A stretch of 64,000 nt of DNA. Source: Canna indica. Its lineage: Eukaryota > Streptophyta > Magnoliopsida > Zingiberales > Cannaceae. Below the pieces are notes generated by a model. The model was not told where the DNA came from. It searched no databases and saw only the letters and a program-made list of their open reading frames with translations. Below are positions 1 through 12,321 of this stretch, one piece after another (the stretch's first letter is position 1; each line of letters begins with the position of its first letter). Made by a program: the position numbers and the translations under genes. The DNA lies in the NCBI GenBank assembly GCA_034359265.1, contig CP136890.1, positions 63,923,501 through 63,987,500 of the forward strand. The letters run 5' to 3'.

Positions 1-477
1 GCTCAAGATATTAATGAATTCTAAAGGATGTTATAACAGCTTCTCGGGATGTTATAACAATGCACCGGGATATTATTGCATTACACAAGATGTCTGAACA
101 AAAAAACGAGATGTTGTAGCATTTAACTGGATGTTATAGCATTCCTCGGGATGCCATGAAAGTAAACTAGTATGTTATATTTTGTTTAGAAAGTAATTAT
201 CTTTATTATATTTTGAAAATGCCGTCAATGATCTATTAAAAGCTTTGGATTATATTTAACAAAATCGATCAAAGGTTTGGATTATATACAAATGTATTTA
301 GAAATCAAAATCTGATTGATTTATCTTCAGACGTATACAACGTACCAAAGTTTTCACAATCCAAATCCAAATTTATGTACTTAAATAATTTTCCACTCCC
401 CTTAAGAATTTTTCACTCAAGTTCAAACAATATTCTCACCGTGATGTTATAGCATTCCCTCATATGCCAGAACCATC
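1..477. repeat. Irregular TGTTATARCA minisatellite, left part
   Basis: The first 180 bases are imperfect units of about 20-25 bases around GGGATGTTATAGCATTCC or GGATGTTATAACA, joined by spacers such as CTCGGGATG. From 180 to 430 the sequence is AT-rich with no coding sign, and one more unit lies at 441-460. The same motif resumes at 7801 after the CACTA element, so this is the left half of a block split by that insertion. It continues off the window start. Confidence 0.75.
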
Positions 478-880
478 CACTACTAGAATTGTCGTTGTCA
501 CCGATGGCTTTGGCCCTGGCTGAACTGTCGGTGACAACTATCACAGACGGTGAGGATCGTGGCAAAACGCAATCATTGATGTGCGCATCTCAAATAAGTT
601 GTGACGGTTGACCTCTACCGTCACAAGTAATCATCAGTGACAGTCGCGTGTGCCGTCGCTCATTTAAGCACATCAATGACGGCCCTCGGCGGCTATCGCT
701 AATTTATACACATCAGTAGCGGCTGTTAGCTGTCAATAATATTATTAGCAACCATGATATTTGGTGCTGCCCAGACCATCAATTATTTATGATACGCTTT
801 CAGCCATGGCGTAGTGACATGTAGCCGTGGGTAAGCCGTGGCTGAAGTTATATCCTGTAACCGAAAAAAAATAAATTTTT
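478..880. repeat. CACTA subterminal repeats, 3' side
   Basis: Short degenerate direct and inverted units resembling GTGACGGT, CCGTCGCT and AGCCGTGGCT recur through this stretch next to the terminal CACTA. In this superfamily such motifs are transposase-binding sites. That role is known for the family and is not shown here. Confidence 0.7.
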
Positions 881-1249
881 AAAAATTTCTGTATACAATG
901 ATATTTACACATCACAATCTATTTGCAATCACATATTACAACGACAAAACATCATACATATACATTGTCAAGTAACCATACAAGTTTTACTTAAATATCA
1001 TCAATCTAAGCCTCAAACCGGAGGCAAACAAGTATCAAACTATCATATATACAACTATCAAACTGGAGGTAAACAAGTATCAAAATATGAAATGCAAAGT
1101 ATAAACATCTATCAAGTATCTAAGCCTCACACGAAGGCTAACAAGTATCAAAATATAATCAAAATACAATAAACCAAAATCTCATGGCTGCGGTGGAGGC
1201 GATGGAGGCCGTGGAGTCGACAGCGACTGGGTCAGGAGCGTTGACTGGA

Positions 1250-2827
1250 TGGAGGAGGACGGTGGGTGCGACATCATCGGTAGAAGGCCGCTATTGTGTA
1301 TTTGTGTTAGCTCCGCCTCGTCAACTGTCTCAACTCATCATTCGTGCGTCTCTACTCCGCCATCGCTTGTTTCTACTCCTCTATTGTCGCTCTCTACTGT
1401 GTTAGCTCGGACTCCAAGGCCGCTATCCAGCTCTGGTCCTGTGTCTGTGATGTCAAGGACCTCTCACCCGTAGCGGGAGGGGTCAGTGCCCCAAGTGGCC
1501 CTAACACAGCACGTGCACGACAACTGTCTGCAAAGCCATAAACACGGCTGTGCTCCCAGCCACCTGCATGCGGCCTCGACCCATGCACCCACGTCAAACT
1601 CTTCCGGCATGCCTCCGCGCTTGATCATGGTCCTTGTGTAGGTCTCCTACACGCGTTTATATTCTAATAATACATATATATACTAAAAATAAAAATTATG
1701 TAAATCAAATAGACATAAATACTTATCATGGTGATCGAGGCCCTGCTATTGACGTAGTCCCCCACTCCTCGTCGTCGACGGTGAGTGCGTTCAAACACAT
1801 GCATCAGAGAGGAGCGTTGAACGGTGCCATCCTTCGCAACTCGTGTCTTATATTAGAAAACAAATATATTAGTATCATTATACACAATATATAATATTTT
1901 AATTAAAAGTAAGGAAATTATACATATCATATTACGCTCATGCACGGCATAAGACACAGAGCCACCAGTGTGACGCGCCCCCGTGCCGTCCCCCCCGGAT
2001 ATGCGGTTTCTCTAGGCTGTCAGATAGACCTCCTGCTACTCAGGCATGTACCACCGCTCAACAAGCTGGTCCCACACAGGTCCAAGAATCCACTCGGGGG
2101 TGTGTCCCTGAGTTTGTCCAATCTGTGTGGCTCCCAGTTGTCTCATCATGCTCTTATGGGCCTACTGATGCAGCCCGTTATAGCGAGCACGGGCAACGCG
2201 CTCCCACGCACTCCACAAAAGGAGTTTGGTACTCCGACCATGTATAATGAGCCTGCAAAAAAATAAATTTATTATTACCGATCAATATTTAACATTAATA
2301 TTAATTTAATAAACATACTTATCGAGAACTCTCGCCATAGTAAATCCATATGCTCACGGGGCACGTGAGACCATGTAGGCCACGCCCCGTGTATAAACTT
2401 CTGGATCGTCTTCGCTATCGTGCGTGGGACGTCCTCCTGCTGAAATTTGCACCAAATATAGAACAATTCTATATTATGATATATTGAATTATAAATAAAT
2501 TAGAAGGAATAATTAATGCATTTACTTACCTACTACCGCGCACACTAACCAATCTACACGACTCTCACTCAATTGGCGGAGGGAGAATTCTGTTAGGCCC
2601 TCGTGGCCTACGTCTCGATATCGACGGGCCTGGATCGATTGAAGGGATGGTGGTTGGAGGTGGGGGATGGTGGCTAGATCAGCTGCAGGGGGGGGGGGGA
2701 TGGTGGACGGATTAGGTTGGGGAATGGTGGACGGATTAGGTTGGGGGATGGTGGCCGAAGGTGGGTATAGGGGTGGCAGGTGGTAATCGTCGGGGGGTAG
2801 TCCTACGAGGAATGCCTCCTCGAGCAC
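1250..2827 (-). pseudogene. CACTA second gene (TnpA/plant-transposase-like), decayed
   Basis: Minus-strand fragments read in order like the second gene of plant CACTA elements. A proline-rich N-terminal part (2522-2827) holds repeats of STIPQPNP and ends in RYRDVGHEGLTEFSLRQ. A middle part (2275-2466) contains the motif WREFSISMF. A stretch near 2090-2250 reads ARYNGLHQ, then a stop, then TPEWILGPVWDQLVERWYMPE. The C-terminal part (1394-1597) includes RVYGFADSCRARAVLGPL. Gaps between the pieces may be introns, but in-frame stops are present, so I call it a pseudogene. The family product is thought to bind subterminal repeats. It lies downstream of the transposase in the same direction. Exon limits are approximate. 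Confidence 0.65.
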
Positions 2828-3032
2828 GCACTTCTCGAACCATAGCTATTAAATATGAATATAATTAGTATATATATAATAGATTAATAGATACATTTAA
2901 TAATTGAAGATATATACTTTATATTTACAATTATTCGTCATTGTTAGTATCATCATCTGTGTAATACTCTTCTTCTTGTTCTTCTGTATCAGAATCTTCA
3001 AATTCTTTTTCTTCTCCCTCATCATCATTCTG

Positions 3033-6000
3033 TCATTCTTCCTCAAGATGGTTATCGTCGTCATCAACATATTCTACTTCCAATTGAACTAACTCTGTAT
3101 CATCATCCTCGAGTATTGCACTAACTAGCTCTACTTCAGCATGATCCTCTTCTGGATAGAAGTCATCTATTGGCTCATTCTCTCCAACTACTGGGTCAAT
3201 TTTTTCTTTGGCTTTAGTCTTACAGACTACATGCCAATCTGCCCTATCTTTCTTTCGAGACAGATACTGCATATAACATACTTGTTCAGCTTGATATACC
3301 AATATAAATGGCTCATTTGAAGCCAATTTTGATTTGTAATTGACCTCGACAAGTTTATACTTTGGATGAACTGTCATGCCCCTATCACTTCTATCAAACC
3401 ACTAACATTTAAAAAGGGCAACTGATTTCCATCCGAAAAATTGCAATTCTATGACTTCTTCCAACAGTCTGTAAAAGTCGACATCACATTTAGCGTACGT
3501 TGTCTCTTTGACGCAGACACCCACATTCATAGTCTTCTTTGTAGACGAATATTCATGTGTGTGAAATTTATATCCATTAACAAAATAACCGTTATAACAC
3601 TGTACAAGTCGTGCCGATCCGCTAGCAAACTCAAATATTTGATTATCTATTTCGCCTCTATGTTCTGTATAGTAAGCTCAAAACCAATTAGGGAACTCAT
3701 GATTGCGTAATCTCTTGTTACCATCTTGACGTCAAATATTTCAATGAACTTTTCAATCTCTGGATAGTTTAGTAAAATATACAAGTAGGCCAAATGGTAC
3801 TCTTCATCGTTTAAGAATCGAGACGGTCGAGAAACCAAAGCACGACTAGGGTAACAAAAGATATTTAAACAACCATTTGGTGGTCGAGATCCCCCATCTT
3901 GAGGTCGAGCTCCCCCGTCGTCATTCCGTGGAAGACAATTAAGTCTTGTCTTGATGGTTGATTCAAAATAGAATGAGCAGAATGTTGAAATTTCTTGAAT
4001 TATATATGCTTCTGATGTGGAACCTTCAACTGCAGCTATGTTCTTTACTTTTTTGTTCAAACGATTCATGTATCTTTCAAATAAATACATCCACTGGTGT
4101 TGAACGGGGCCACCAACTCGTGCCTCGTATGCCAATTGTATCGGTAGATGTTCCATCAAGTCAAAAAATGCTGGAGGGAAAAACTGCTACAGTTTGCAAT
4201 ATGATTTCAACAATATTATTTTCAAGTGATAACATATCTTTGACTCGAAGGACATTTCATAAATATTTTTGAAAAACATACTTAATTCTGTCAACGGACC
4301 CCAAATCTTATCATGTAGATAATCTCGAAATGCGACTGGAAGCAATCTCTACATGAATACATGACAATCGTGGCTCTTCATCCCCAAAATTTTGCCTTCA
4401 TCGACGTTCACACATCGAGGTAAGTTTGAGGCATATCCATTGGGTAATCTTAGTTCTTTGATCCATTGATACACATCTTTCATCTGTTGTTCATTTAACA
4501 CATACGATGCCTTTGGCTTGTGAAATTTCCCGTTGATCTCTTGCAACTCTAACTCAGGTCTCTTACAAAGTATTTTCACATTATGTCGAGCCTTCACATT
4601 ATCTTTAGTTTTGCCGGAAAATTCCATCATAGTGTTAAAAATATTATCAAACACATTTTTTTTAATGTGCATGACGTCTAAATTATGTCGAATTAGTAAT
4701 GAACTCCAATACGACAATTCCTAAAAGATATTTTTTTTCACCCAGTTATGTGTTTGACCAAAGCCTGAAATTTTTACATTCTAACCAAAAGTAATCTCTG
4801 GAAGCAATTCAATACGTGCTAACATCTGTTCACCAGACAACATCGGTAGTGGTTCATCTCTTTCGACTCTACCATTGGTAAGTTTGTCACGATTCCTTCG
4901 ATACTAATGGTTAGACGGTAGGAACCGACGATGATAGTCAAAGAAGGAAATTTTCCGACTGTTCTCAAGACTGAAGGCTTTTGAGTGTTCCATGCAATAC
5001 AGACAAGAGAGTTGCCCATTCGTGCTACAACCAGACAAGCTCGTGAAGTGAAGTTTTGTTTCCGGTGACAATCATAAGTGACAAATCCCTCAGCCCATAA
5101 TGTTTCCAGTTCATCAATTAGGGGTCGGAGAAACACGTCAATTTCTTTCTGAGGACCCCTAGGACTTAGAATAATCATCAAAAGATAGATAAATTCATCT
5201 TTCATACACATTGAAGGTGGCAAATTATAAACTGTTAACAGCACTGGCCATATTGAATACAGAGTTGCCAAATTACCAAACGGATTAAAACCATCCGTGC
5301 ACAATCCCAACCTGAAATTTCTACTATCCCTTGCAAATGAACGATAGCATCTATCTAAATGTTTCCATGCTTCACTGTCGGATGGATGAGTCATTATTGT
5401 ATCATCGCGACTTCTTGCATGCCAACTCATATAGGTGGCAGTCTTTTCGAACTTGAATAACCTTTGAAGCCTCGGTGTTAGTGGAAAATACCGAAGCACC
5501 TTAAATGTGATATTTTTTTGTCAGACCGATTTCTTCTCCTTGTAACGAGGATGTTCACATACTGGGCATTGCTCCAACTGTGCATTTTCTTTATAATATA
5601 AAATGTAGTTATTTGGGCACATGTGTATCTTTTCGTATCCATGCCCCAATTTTCACATCAACTTTTTTGTCTTGTAAAAAGTTGGCTCAAACTTGTTATC
5701 TGGAAGTAGAATACCATTGAAAAAGCCTGCAATCTGATCAAATGCAACCCCACCGATATTATAATCAGACTTGATGTTTAGGAGTTGCATCACTGCCGAG
5801 AATCTTATATATTTAAGACAATTCTCATACAAAGGTTCATCGGCAGCTTTCAACATGTCATAAAATTTTGCAGCCTCCATATTTGGCAATTCAATCTGTA
5901 TCACTGGTAGTTGTATTGTCTCAGTCATTGACTCAACATTGTCATTTAAATGGAATTGTCCGCCAAGACTATCCAGAATCATTGTTCTATAAGGATTATG

Positions 6001-6333
6001 TGGATTGGAAGAAGCAACGACAACAATAGAGGATTCACCATGAGTTTGGACAACTGGATTACTCGATGCCCCGACTTGACGTGACTCCCCGTGACAATTC
6101 AATACAAAATATCTTGGTATGAATCCTTTTGTATTCAGTTGCATTATGACAGTTTTCTGATCCAAAAATCTTATTTTTGAACATTTTCGGCACGGACATC
6201 GGATTTTATCACCACTAAGGGATTTTTTATTCAAGCAGGCAAAATTTAAGAAGTAAGTTACGCCTACTCGAAATTCATCTGTTAAAGCTCCACGATGAAT
6301 ACGTCGGTACATCCAACTTCGATCACCCGACAA
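3033..6333 (-). pseudogene. CACTA transposase (TNP2-type), decayed
   Basis: Four minus-strand blocks appear in the order of a TNP2-type transposase. First is a transposase-associated N-terminal domain (5653-6333; begins MSGDRSWMYRR, with the cysteine motif CPCRKCSKIRF). Second is the core (4819-5499) with LGLCTDGFNPFGN and PSMCMKDEFIYLLMIILSPRGP. Third is a segment with HNLDVMHIKKNVFDNIFNT (4349-4717) running into a DUF4218-like part with HLPIQLAYEARVGGPVQHQWMYL (3647-4159). Fourth is a DUF4216-like acidic C-terminus (3033-3377). Frameshifts and stops separate the blocks, notably after 4819 where the core loses its frame. Intact relatives are single proteins of roughly 1000 residues that cut and paste the element in the nucleus. 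This copy is almost surely inactive. Confidence 0.85.
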
Positions 6334-6599
6334 GTTTTGTTAAAAAGTTGGCAATATCTATAGGTAATGTCTTTAGGTGGGATGGTCCTATTCCATTCGG
6401 GATTCATATTATTTATATTGCACTTAGAATTTTTTTTAGTCATTAACTTCATTCTAAATTTCGGCAACATCTCCCTACAGTTCTCCAAATACGCATATCA
6501 TCTAGGCGCGTATCGGAGAACAAGGGAAATACAAGCCAAAGTTATAAAATGAATAATGATTAAAAGAAATAAACTAAGTGCAATATAAATAACTATGTT

Positions 6600-7440
6600 C
6601 CCATATTGTCCAATTAGGGACAATTCAAGGGTTGTACGTCGATGCGATCATTTACTTCGTTTACACGAACATACAACCCCAGAACGGATCTAAGGTTTTG
6701 CAAAATTAAAACTTGACTTGTCGATGCGTACATGAAACGTATCAACTTGTCTTGATTATTTTCTAAATTTGTGGATGCCGGTGCGAGTCCATAGCAGACG
6801 TTTCCACACGAGTCCAAAGTGGATGATTTTGGCATGAGTCAATCCATTGTGGATGATTACGGCGCGAGTTCATCGTGGACGATTTGGCCGCAAGTCCAAA
6901 ATGGACAATTCCGGCGCGCGCGAGTCCAAAATGGACGATTTTAAAATTGTAATTGCACCTAACTAAAATTAACCCTAACATTTATTCTACCCTTGATTAA
7001 CTAACCCTAACATTAAAACTAACCTAACTTTAATCTAATAGCAAAAAACTAATTAAATCTAATTAACAAATAACCCTAATTAATCAAACATTAACTCTTA
7101 CTAATTACATATAATTAATCTATTAAAAAAATGCTGGCGCCAAATGAAGCCCTAGGGTTTCGATCGGCGCCGACTGGAGAGGGGAGAGGGGAGAGGGGAG
7201 GAACTCACCTGGGTGAAGGCGGCGAGGGAGCGGGCGACGATCGAGGAGAGGGGTCGGCGCGTGGAGATTGGGGCTCGATCGGTGAGGGCGAGGGCGGCGT
7301 CTCCATCGACGATGTGAAGTCGGTGCCAAGGAAAAGATCAACGACGGTGATAATATGATTGGCAACGGATAGAGAAGAGAGCGGGGGAAAGAGGAAAGGT
7401 CAGGCGCGAATGCAAATAAAAAGGTTTATCACCGATGGCT
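6600..7440. other. CACTA leader with a 28-30-bp tandem repeat and GC-rich part
   Basis: From about 6785 to 6950 a unit of roughly 28-30 bases (GCGAGTCCAAAATGGACGAT and variants) repeats five or six times imperfectly. Bases 6960-7120 are rich in CTAACCCTAA-like words. Bases 7125-7370 are GC-rich. Open frames there are arginine/proline-rich on one strand and glycine-rich on the other, which reflects composition. This matches the untranslated leader expected upstream of a minus-strand CACTA transposase. Confidence 0.55.
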
Positions 7441-7798
7441 AATATCAGCGATGGTCGCGTAGCTCTCTCTAAGCCGTCTGTGACGTGTTTTTTATTTTTG
7501 CACTGCGTTCACGCCATCAATTAATAAGCGATGACCGCTTCTAGCCGTGGCTAATTACTTACTTATATCACTGATGGCCCTTTGGCCCCTATTAAGCCGT
7601 CTCTACTAGGTTATTTCATTTCACGCCCCGTGCGCGCCATCAGCTATGAGCGACAGCCTTGGGTGGTCGTATACGAGTCGCGACTGATTTGGTTACATCA
7701 GCCACGGCTGTTGTGGCCGTCGAAAAGCCATGAATGGTTCTGACGGCCCAAGCGGCCGTCGGTGAGCCCTGTGGCGGATAGCTAATATTATAGTAGTG
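7425..7798. repeat. CACTA subterminal repeats, 5' (promoter) side
   Basis: Many copies of ACCGATGGCT, GCCGTCGGTGA, TCAGCCACGGC and relatives lie in both orientations and end at the terminal TAGTAGTG. About 330 bases of this end recur at high similarity at 54198-54556. Confidence 0.75.
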
Positions 7799-8100
7799 AT
7801 CTCCACCGGGATGTTATAGCTTTCCTCGGGATGTAAGAAAAGTTAACCGGGATGTTAGCATTCCCGTAGATGTTAGAAAAATACAACGGGATGTTATAGC
7901 ATTCCCCATGATATTATATTTTGATTAGAATTTGATTATCTTTGATGTCAAAAGTATAAACCGGTATGTTATAACACTAAACCGGGAAGTTATAGCAATC
8001 TCCGGGATGCTACAACATCTGCTCGGGATTTTATTCCATCTTCTCGGGATGTCATAATATCTCCAAAGAAATTATAGCACTCCTATTCCGGCCGCCCAAA
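7799..8100. repeat. TGTTATARCA minisatellite, right part of the split block
   Basis: After the ATC duplication the units CCGGGATGTTATAGC and CTCGGGATGT continue as at positions 1-180, up to about 8095. From 8095 to 8230 two looser copies of ATTCCGGCCNCCCRAWATTTGAAT occur about 115 bases apart. The remainder up to 8360 is AT-rich with ATACAAATTTTCACTC repeated. Confidence 0.7.
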
Positions 8101-8359
8101 ATTTAATTCGGACGCTTGGATTTAGCTATATCAGACCCACCGAAACTACAACAGGACGATTGACAACCAACTGTTGAAAAAGGGAGACATCCATTCCGGC
8201 CACCCGATATTTGAATGGGGCGGTTGATAACATACACTTCCCATCAATACTCAATGGTCCGATTCAAATATACAAAATTTCAGTAAAATATACAAAAGTT
8301 TGACTCAAACAAAATACATACATATACAAATATATAAATTTTCACTCAAATATACAAAT

Positions 8360-9170
8360 TTTCACTCGATTAATATCCACTTAACGATGTATTTTTGTTG
8401 GGACACAATTTTCCCACTAACAATTCATAAGCAATCAAACCTCTAAAATATGGCATTTCTGCTTGCGTGAAATTCATTTCCTTTTCCCTTGAAAGCATGT
8501 CAATATATTTCATAATGAAAACAACACTCTCAACGCTGCATGTTAACTATAGTCCGTAGGTTAGTATAAAAAAATAAAGTATCAAAATACTGATATTGTG
8601 GACCATCACGACGAGTTACCTGCCAACTTGTCGTGGACACTTCACATCAAAATTTAAGCCAAACTTTTTGATATCAATGTCACACGTAGCTTTCAGATGT
8701 CTGAATAGCGGATCAACCAATTCACACAGATAATATTAAAATCAATAAGATATGTATTGTGGAACTTATAAGTAACTTATTCTTACATTGATTTTCTCCT
8801 TTCCGTCTGATGCATTCCTAATGAGTTGTAAAATAGTTTTTTTTTTCATTCAGGTCCATGCAACATAAAAGCTAATGGGTCCATGGAATGAATCAACGAT
8901 AGAATCATTTCATGTGAGGAAATGGTAGCTTTTGTCTTATATTCGATATACTTCACGACCCTGGCCTTATTCGCGGAATGTAGGTATAATTCTATTTCAT
9001 ACAAAAAACCAATCATTTGACCTTATCCTATGTTCGAAATAATTGCCAAATTGTTTATGTTATATAACAACAGACTTACCATATACCATGGTGAAATATA
9101 AATAAAACTTTCGATTCGGGTTCAGCAGGGAAATCAGAAGGCGCATCAAAGTGGGTCGATTGAATTGCTG
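8360..9170 (-). pseudogene. Ulp1-like (C48) cysteine protease domain, C-terminal part
   Basis: Read on the minus strand, 8380-8700 encodes a typical plant Ulp1-type C-terminus in two exons. The first ends DVKCPRQVG before a GTAACT donor. After a CAG acceptor the second reads SVESVVFIMKYIDMLSREK, then MNFTQAEMPYFRGLIAYELL, and a stop. In active members the catalytic site is a DCG motif just before VFxMKYI; here it reads ESV, so the catalytic cysteine is gone. Upstream pieces (8900-9160) hold further short matches with breaks. This is probably the 3' end of the gene whose other parts lie at 18400-19891 and 22194-22820. Active relatives cut SUMO-type modifiers, but this copy should not. Confidence 0.7.
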
Positions 9171-12100
9171 AGGGCTCGAATAGGAATATGGCCCGTATGT
9201 GCAAGGAAAACTAATTAAAATAAGTTGTTTGGGATGTTGGATCTTAGTTGGGCTCGAGTCGAGTTCGGAGGTTCGATCGAAACACGATCTGGTCGAGTCT
9301 AGGCCCGGTTTGAGTCAACTCAAGTTGTGGAGGGCATTTTGGTAAAATTAAAATACATTATAATAAATATTTGGGGACCGTACAACTCCAAGAGGAGTTG
9401 CACGCATCCCTAGGTGGGCATGAGGAAGGAGACGCCCAAGCCTTGGATTTTGGCCGGGGACTCCACCGGATTTGGATCGTCGCAAGACTTCATCCTCACC
9501 TTCCCCTTCCTTGAGCCCTTCTCCAGGTGAGTAGTTTCGGCCTTTTCCCTGCTTTAGGGATATCATGTGGAGGGAGAACCATATTCTAGAATTTTTTGGA
9601 TATTCTTGGTTTTAGATTGATTTAACATGGTTTTATGTGTTCTTGCCCGAGGAAAAGCCTCCTTGATAGTTTGGGCATCAAGGGGCAGCCTCATGGCCTT
9701 TCTCATGGCCATCCCCCTGATGTAAGGCAGCCCCAACAAGGGGCCAAATTTGATAAGGATATTACATGCTAAATCTTGGGTATTTTGGTGTGCCAATTAC
9801 ATGCTTTAATTTACCTTGTCTTTTCTGTGAATGAGATAGGCAGGAGTGTCCTCGAGGGGTTGGAGATGATGGAGACTTTAGGGCAGCCCTACACTTTAGG
9901 GTAAACCCTACACTTTAGGGCAGCACTATACTTTAGGGTAATCCCTACATTTAGAGCAGCATGCTTATAAGGGGTCCTTGACCCTAGGGATTTAGGTCGA
10001 TTATGTGTGGAAATAAACGAGGGTGCATAGTAGCCTCGACGATATTCTTTCGGGTAGGGTCCCTAGGCGAGGAAAGAAACCATTTAGGGTAGGCTGTTCA
10101 TGCGGAAGGAGCATGTATGCTGAAATCAACTTCCATGCAAACTTACATGACTATGCTCCTCCCAAACCTTGTGATCCAGAGAAATAAAGGTGTCAAGGTG
10201 TCACGAGATGCTCAGCATTGTAGGGTACATTCGGCCCTATGTTTAGGGCCAAACCCCTATAGGCGCGGTTGTCGAATTCGCTAGGATCTTAACATGAGCA
10301 TATATTGTCTTCTAGATGGAACATGTTCAATATCTGAAAACTTAAATGCTTATTTCATGTTATTTAATGTGAACATAATTCTAAACTGGATGCATGTGAT
10401 GAATGTATTCATTTCAATGTATGTCATTGATGGAGTAGTACCACTAGGCCTAAAAGGCAATCGCGTTAGGCCCCCCAAAATTATAGGCCTCCAAGTACCT
10501 AGGCTCATTGCTTAATATTATATTTATTTTATTATAAATTAAGGTATCAAATAAGTCATTTAATCTTCTACCATCATATTTCTCTCATTTTCATTAATTA
10601 GTCCACTATTACTTCATCAATTTCCCACTTTCCTATATTTTCTCTCGATCAATCTAATTTTGTACTCACTTTTCGTTAGGATTGGGCATTGGGTCAACCT
10701 GACCATATGAACCCGAGAACCCGACCCCATCCCACCTATTTGGGTTGAGTCGCATCGGGTATTCGGGTACAGTCAGACCAAACCCAATCATAATCGAGTC
10801 GATGACTCGAGACCCGACCCCGATGACCCGATTATGTATTTTTTAAAATATTATATTAAAAAATATTTAATTTTAAATATTTTCAAAATACTTATTTTTA
10901 CCTAAATGATTAAACCCGACTACCCGACCAAATTACACTTGGTCGCGTCGGATCGATTTTTCCCTAAACCCAACCTGTGAATAGCTCTACTTTTCATAAT
11001 ACCTTATTACCCCTCCTATCAATTAAACGTCGGTCATAATTAATTTTCTTGATTAATTGTATCAAAAAAGGTTCTCTTAACTAATTGAACATTCACTGTC
11101 AATTAAAACTAATTAGGTAGAACAAATGCATGCATGCATTTCTTGTCAAACAAAATAGGCATTTGAATTTTGACATGTTTTTACTTTGATCAATTGATGA
11201 AAGAAAAAAAAATCAATTAACAATTATACATGCAAATAATCAATTAAGTGACAACGGTTATGCCATCTTCAATTAAGACCAACGGCCCAAGGACGGCCTG
11301 TCCATTAGGCCCAAAAGGCCCTATCTTAAGATTTTGCCTTATGCCACAATATCTGTTGGGCTGCCCTGGTAGCTACTCACGTGTTGAACCGATTGTATCA
11401 TGAGCCGGAGTGTGTTATAATTTATGCGATAAATTTCCATTGTTCTATAATTGTGTAACCGTGGAATATCATAATCCATTTCTTGTATATTGAACGTGTT
11501 AAGATTCTGCACTTGAAGAACAATGTATGTTGCTGAAATTTTCAGCGTAAGATAACTGATTGAAAACCTGATTTTTATTTCTGATTACACTGAATTTTGA
11601 GGTTTCTAAGTTAGCTTTGTAACCTTGCTTGAGGTTCCAAGAGTTTTCAGGTAATTGGAGGAGTTTAAGGGGTTGAAACGGTAGATGGCGTCACAGAACG
11701 TTGTGCTGAAATTTTCAGCTACGTGTCGAAATGTCCATGAGCAGAAATCTGCCATATGCCTTCCTTTTGGATAGGATTTCAAATCTAAATTCCAGTGGTT
11801 GCAATTGGTGGGTGGTGCGGCGAGTGGTCGAGGGCTTTGACCCGAGTTGAGGCCGTGTTGGATACGCCTACGCATGCACGCACTTGAAGAACTTACATAC
11901 AACCGCACCCACCCGAGTTGGCTATACTTGATATACATTGTATTTTCCCTTATTTGGACATGTATGTGGTTGTGCTTGTTTGATGGCCGGGTTGGGAAGT
12001 GCATTAGCATGTAAAGCTAATGCCTGACCCAGCGAATTGATAGTGGGGTCTAGATACTCGTCGGTGGGCCACGTCAACGACTGATCCTAGTGGCACTGGT

Positions 12101-12321
12101 TGGAGGGCCTTTAATTTTCCAACCAAGGATCGATGGCACTAAGACTAGAGGGCCTTCCTAGCTCAGCGGTTCATGAGAGAAGCTCACTAGGGTGGCCAAC
12201 CTACTGATCGACCTGCGAGTTGTGAATTGTGTTTCTTTGAGCATTTGATGTTTTGGCCGAGGTAGGCCGGAGGGTGCGCGGCGTGCATGAGAATTTCTTC
12301 AAGGATCCTTACATTTTGTAT
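9170..12321. mobile_element. Repeat-derived region, possible degenerate LTR of the TGTCACGCCCC family
   Basis: No credible gene is seen. The layout loosely resembles the solo LTR at 56873-59696: a GC-rich block (9370-9500), a GTGAGTAGTTTCGGCC step near 9530 recalling GTGAGTGGTTTTACCCC at 57531, and then AT-rich sequence. A short tandem array at 9870-9965 (CTTTAGGGCAGCCCTACA and variants, four units of about 20 bases) lies inside. A hAT-like MITE sits at 10677-10989. Bases 10440-11340 are bounded by AGGCCTAAAAGGC and AGGCCCAAAAGGCC and may be another old insertion. A 134-codon minus-strand frame at 11606-12010 resembles nothing I know. Confidence 0.35.
10677..10989. mobile_element. hAT-like MITE with near-perfect 8-bp target duplication
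   Basis: This is a 313-bp insert. The left end is TAGGATTGGGCATTGGG and the right end, read inward on the minus strand, is TAGAGCTATTCACAGG. It is flanked by CTTTTCGT (10669-10676) and CTTTTCAT (10990-10997), one mismatch. The interior is rich in ACCCGA/TCGGGT words and has no coding capacity. An 8-bp duplication and TAGRG-like ends are typical of hAT elements. Confidence 0.75.

Larger units (their letters stand above)
478..7798 (-). mobile_element. CACTA (En/Spm-type) DNA transposon, complete ends
   Basis: The left end begins CACTACTAGAATTG and the right end finishes in TAGTAGTG, that is CACTACTATAATATTAG on the minus strand. The 3-bp target duplication ATC lies at 475-477 and 7799-7801. 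Both ends carry several hundred bases of GC-rich subterminal repeats around CCGTCGNTGA/GCCGTGGCT. Inside, on the minus strand, lie a TNP2-type transposase relic and then a TnpA-like gene, the usual CACTA order. Length is 7321 bp. Stops and frameshifts in both genes suggest it can no longer supply its own transposase. The host sequence on both sides is the same minisatellite. Confidence 0.93.

Noticed and set aside
6960..7100. CTAACCCTAA-like words suggesting telomeric repeats
   Set aside because: Too irregular and short; lies within the CACTA leader and does not match TTTAGGG arrays.
7123..7365. 80-codon Arg/Pro-rich frame and its opposite-strand glycine-rich partner
   Set aside because: GC-rich leader of the CACTA element; both strands are open because of composition.
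11606..12010. 134-codon minus-strand frame
   Set aside because: No recognisable motif or neighbours; likely chance in repeat-derived DNA.
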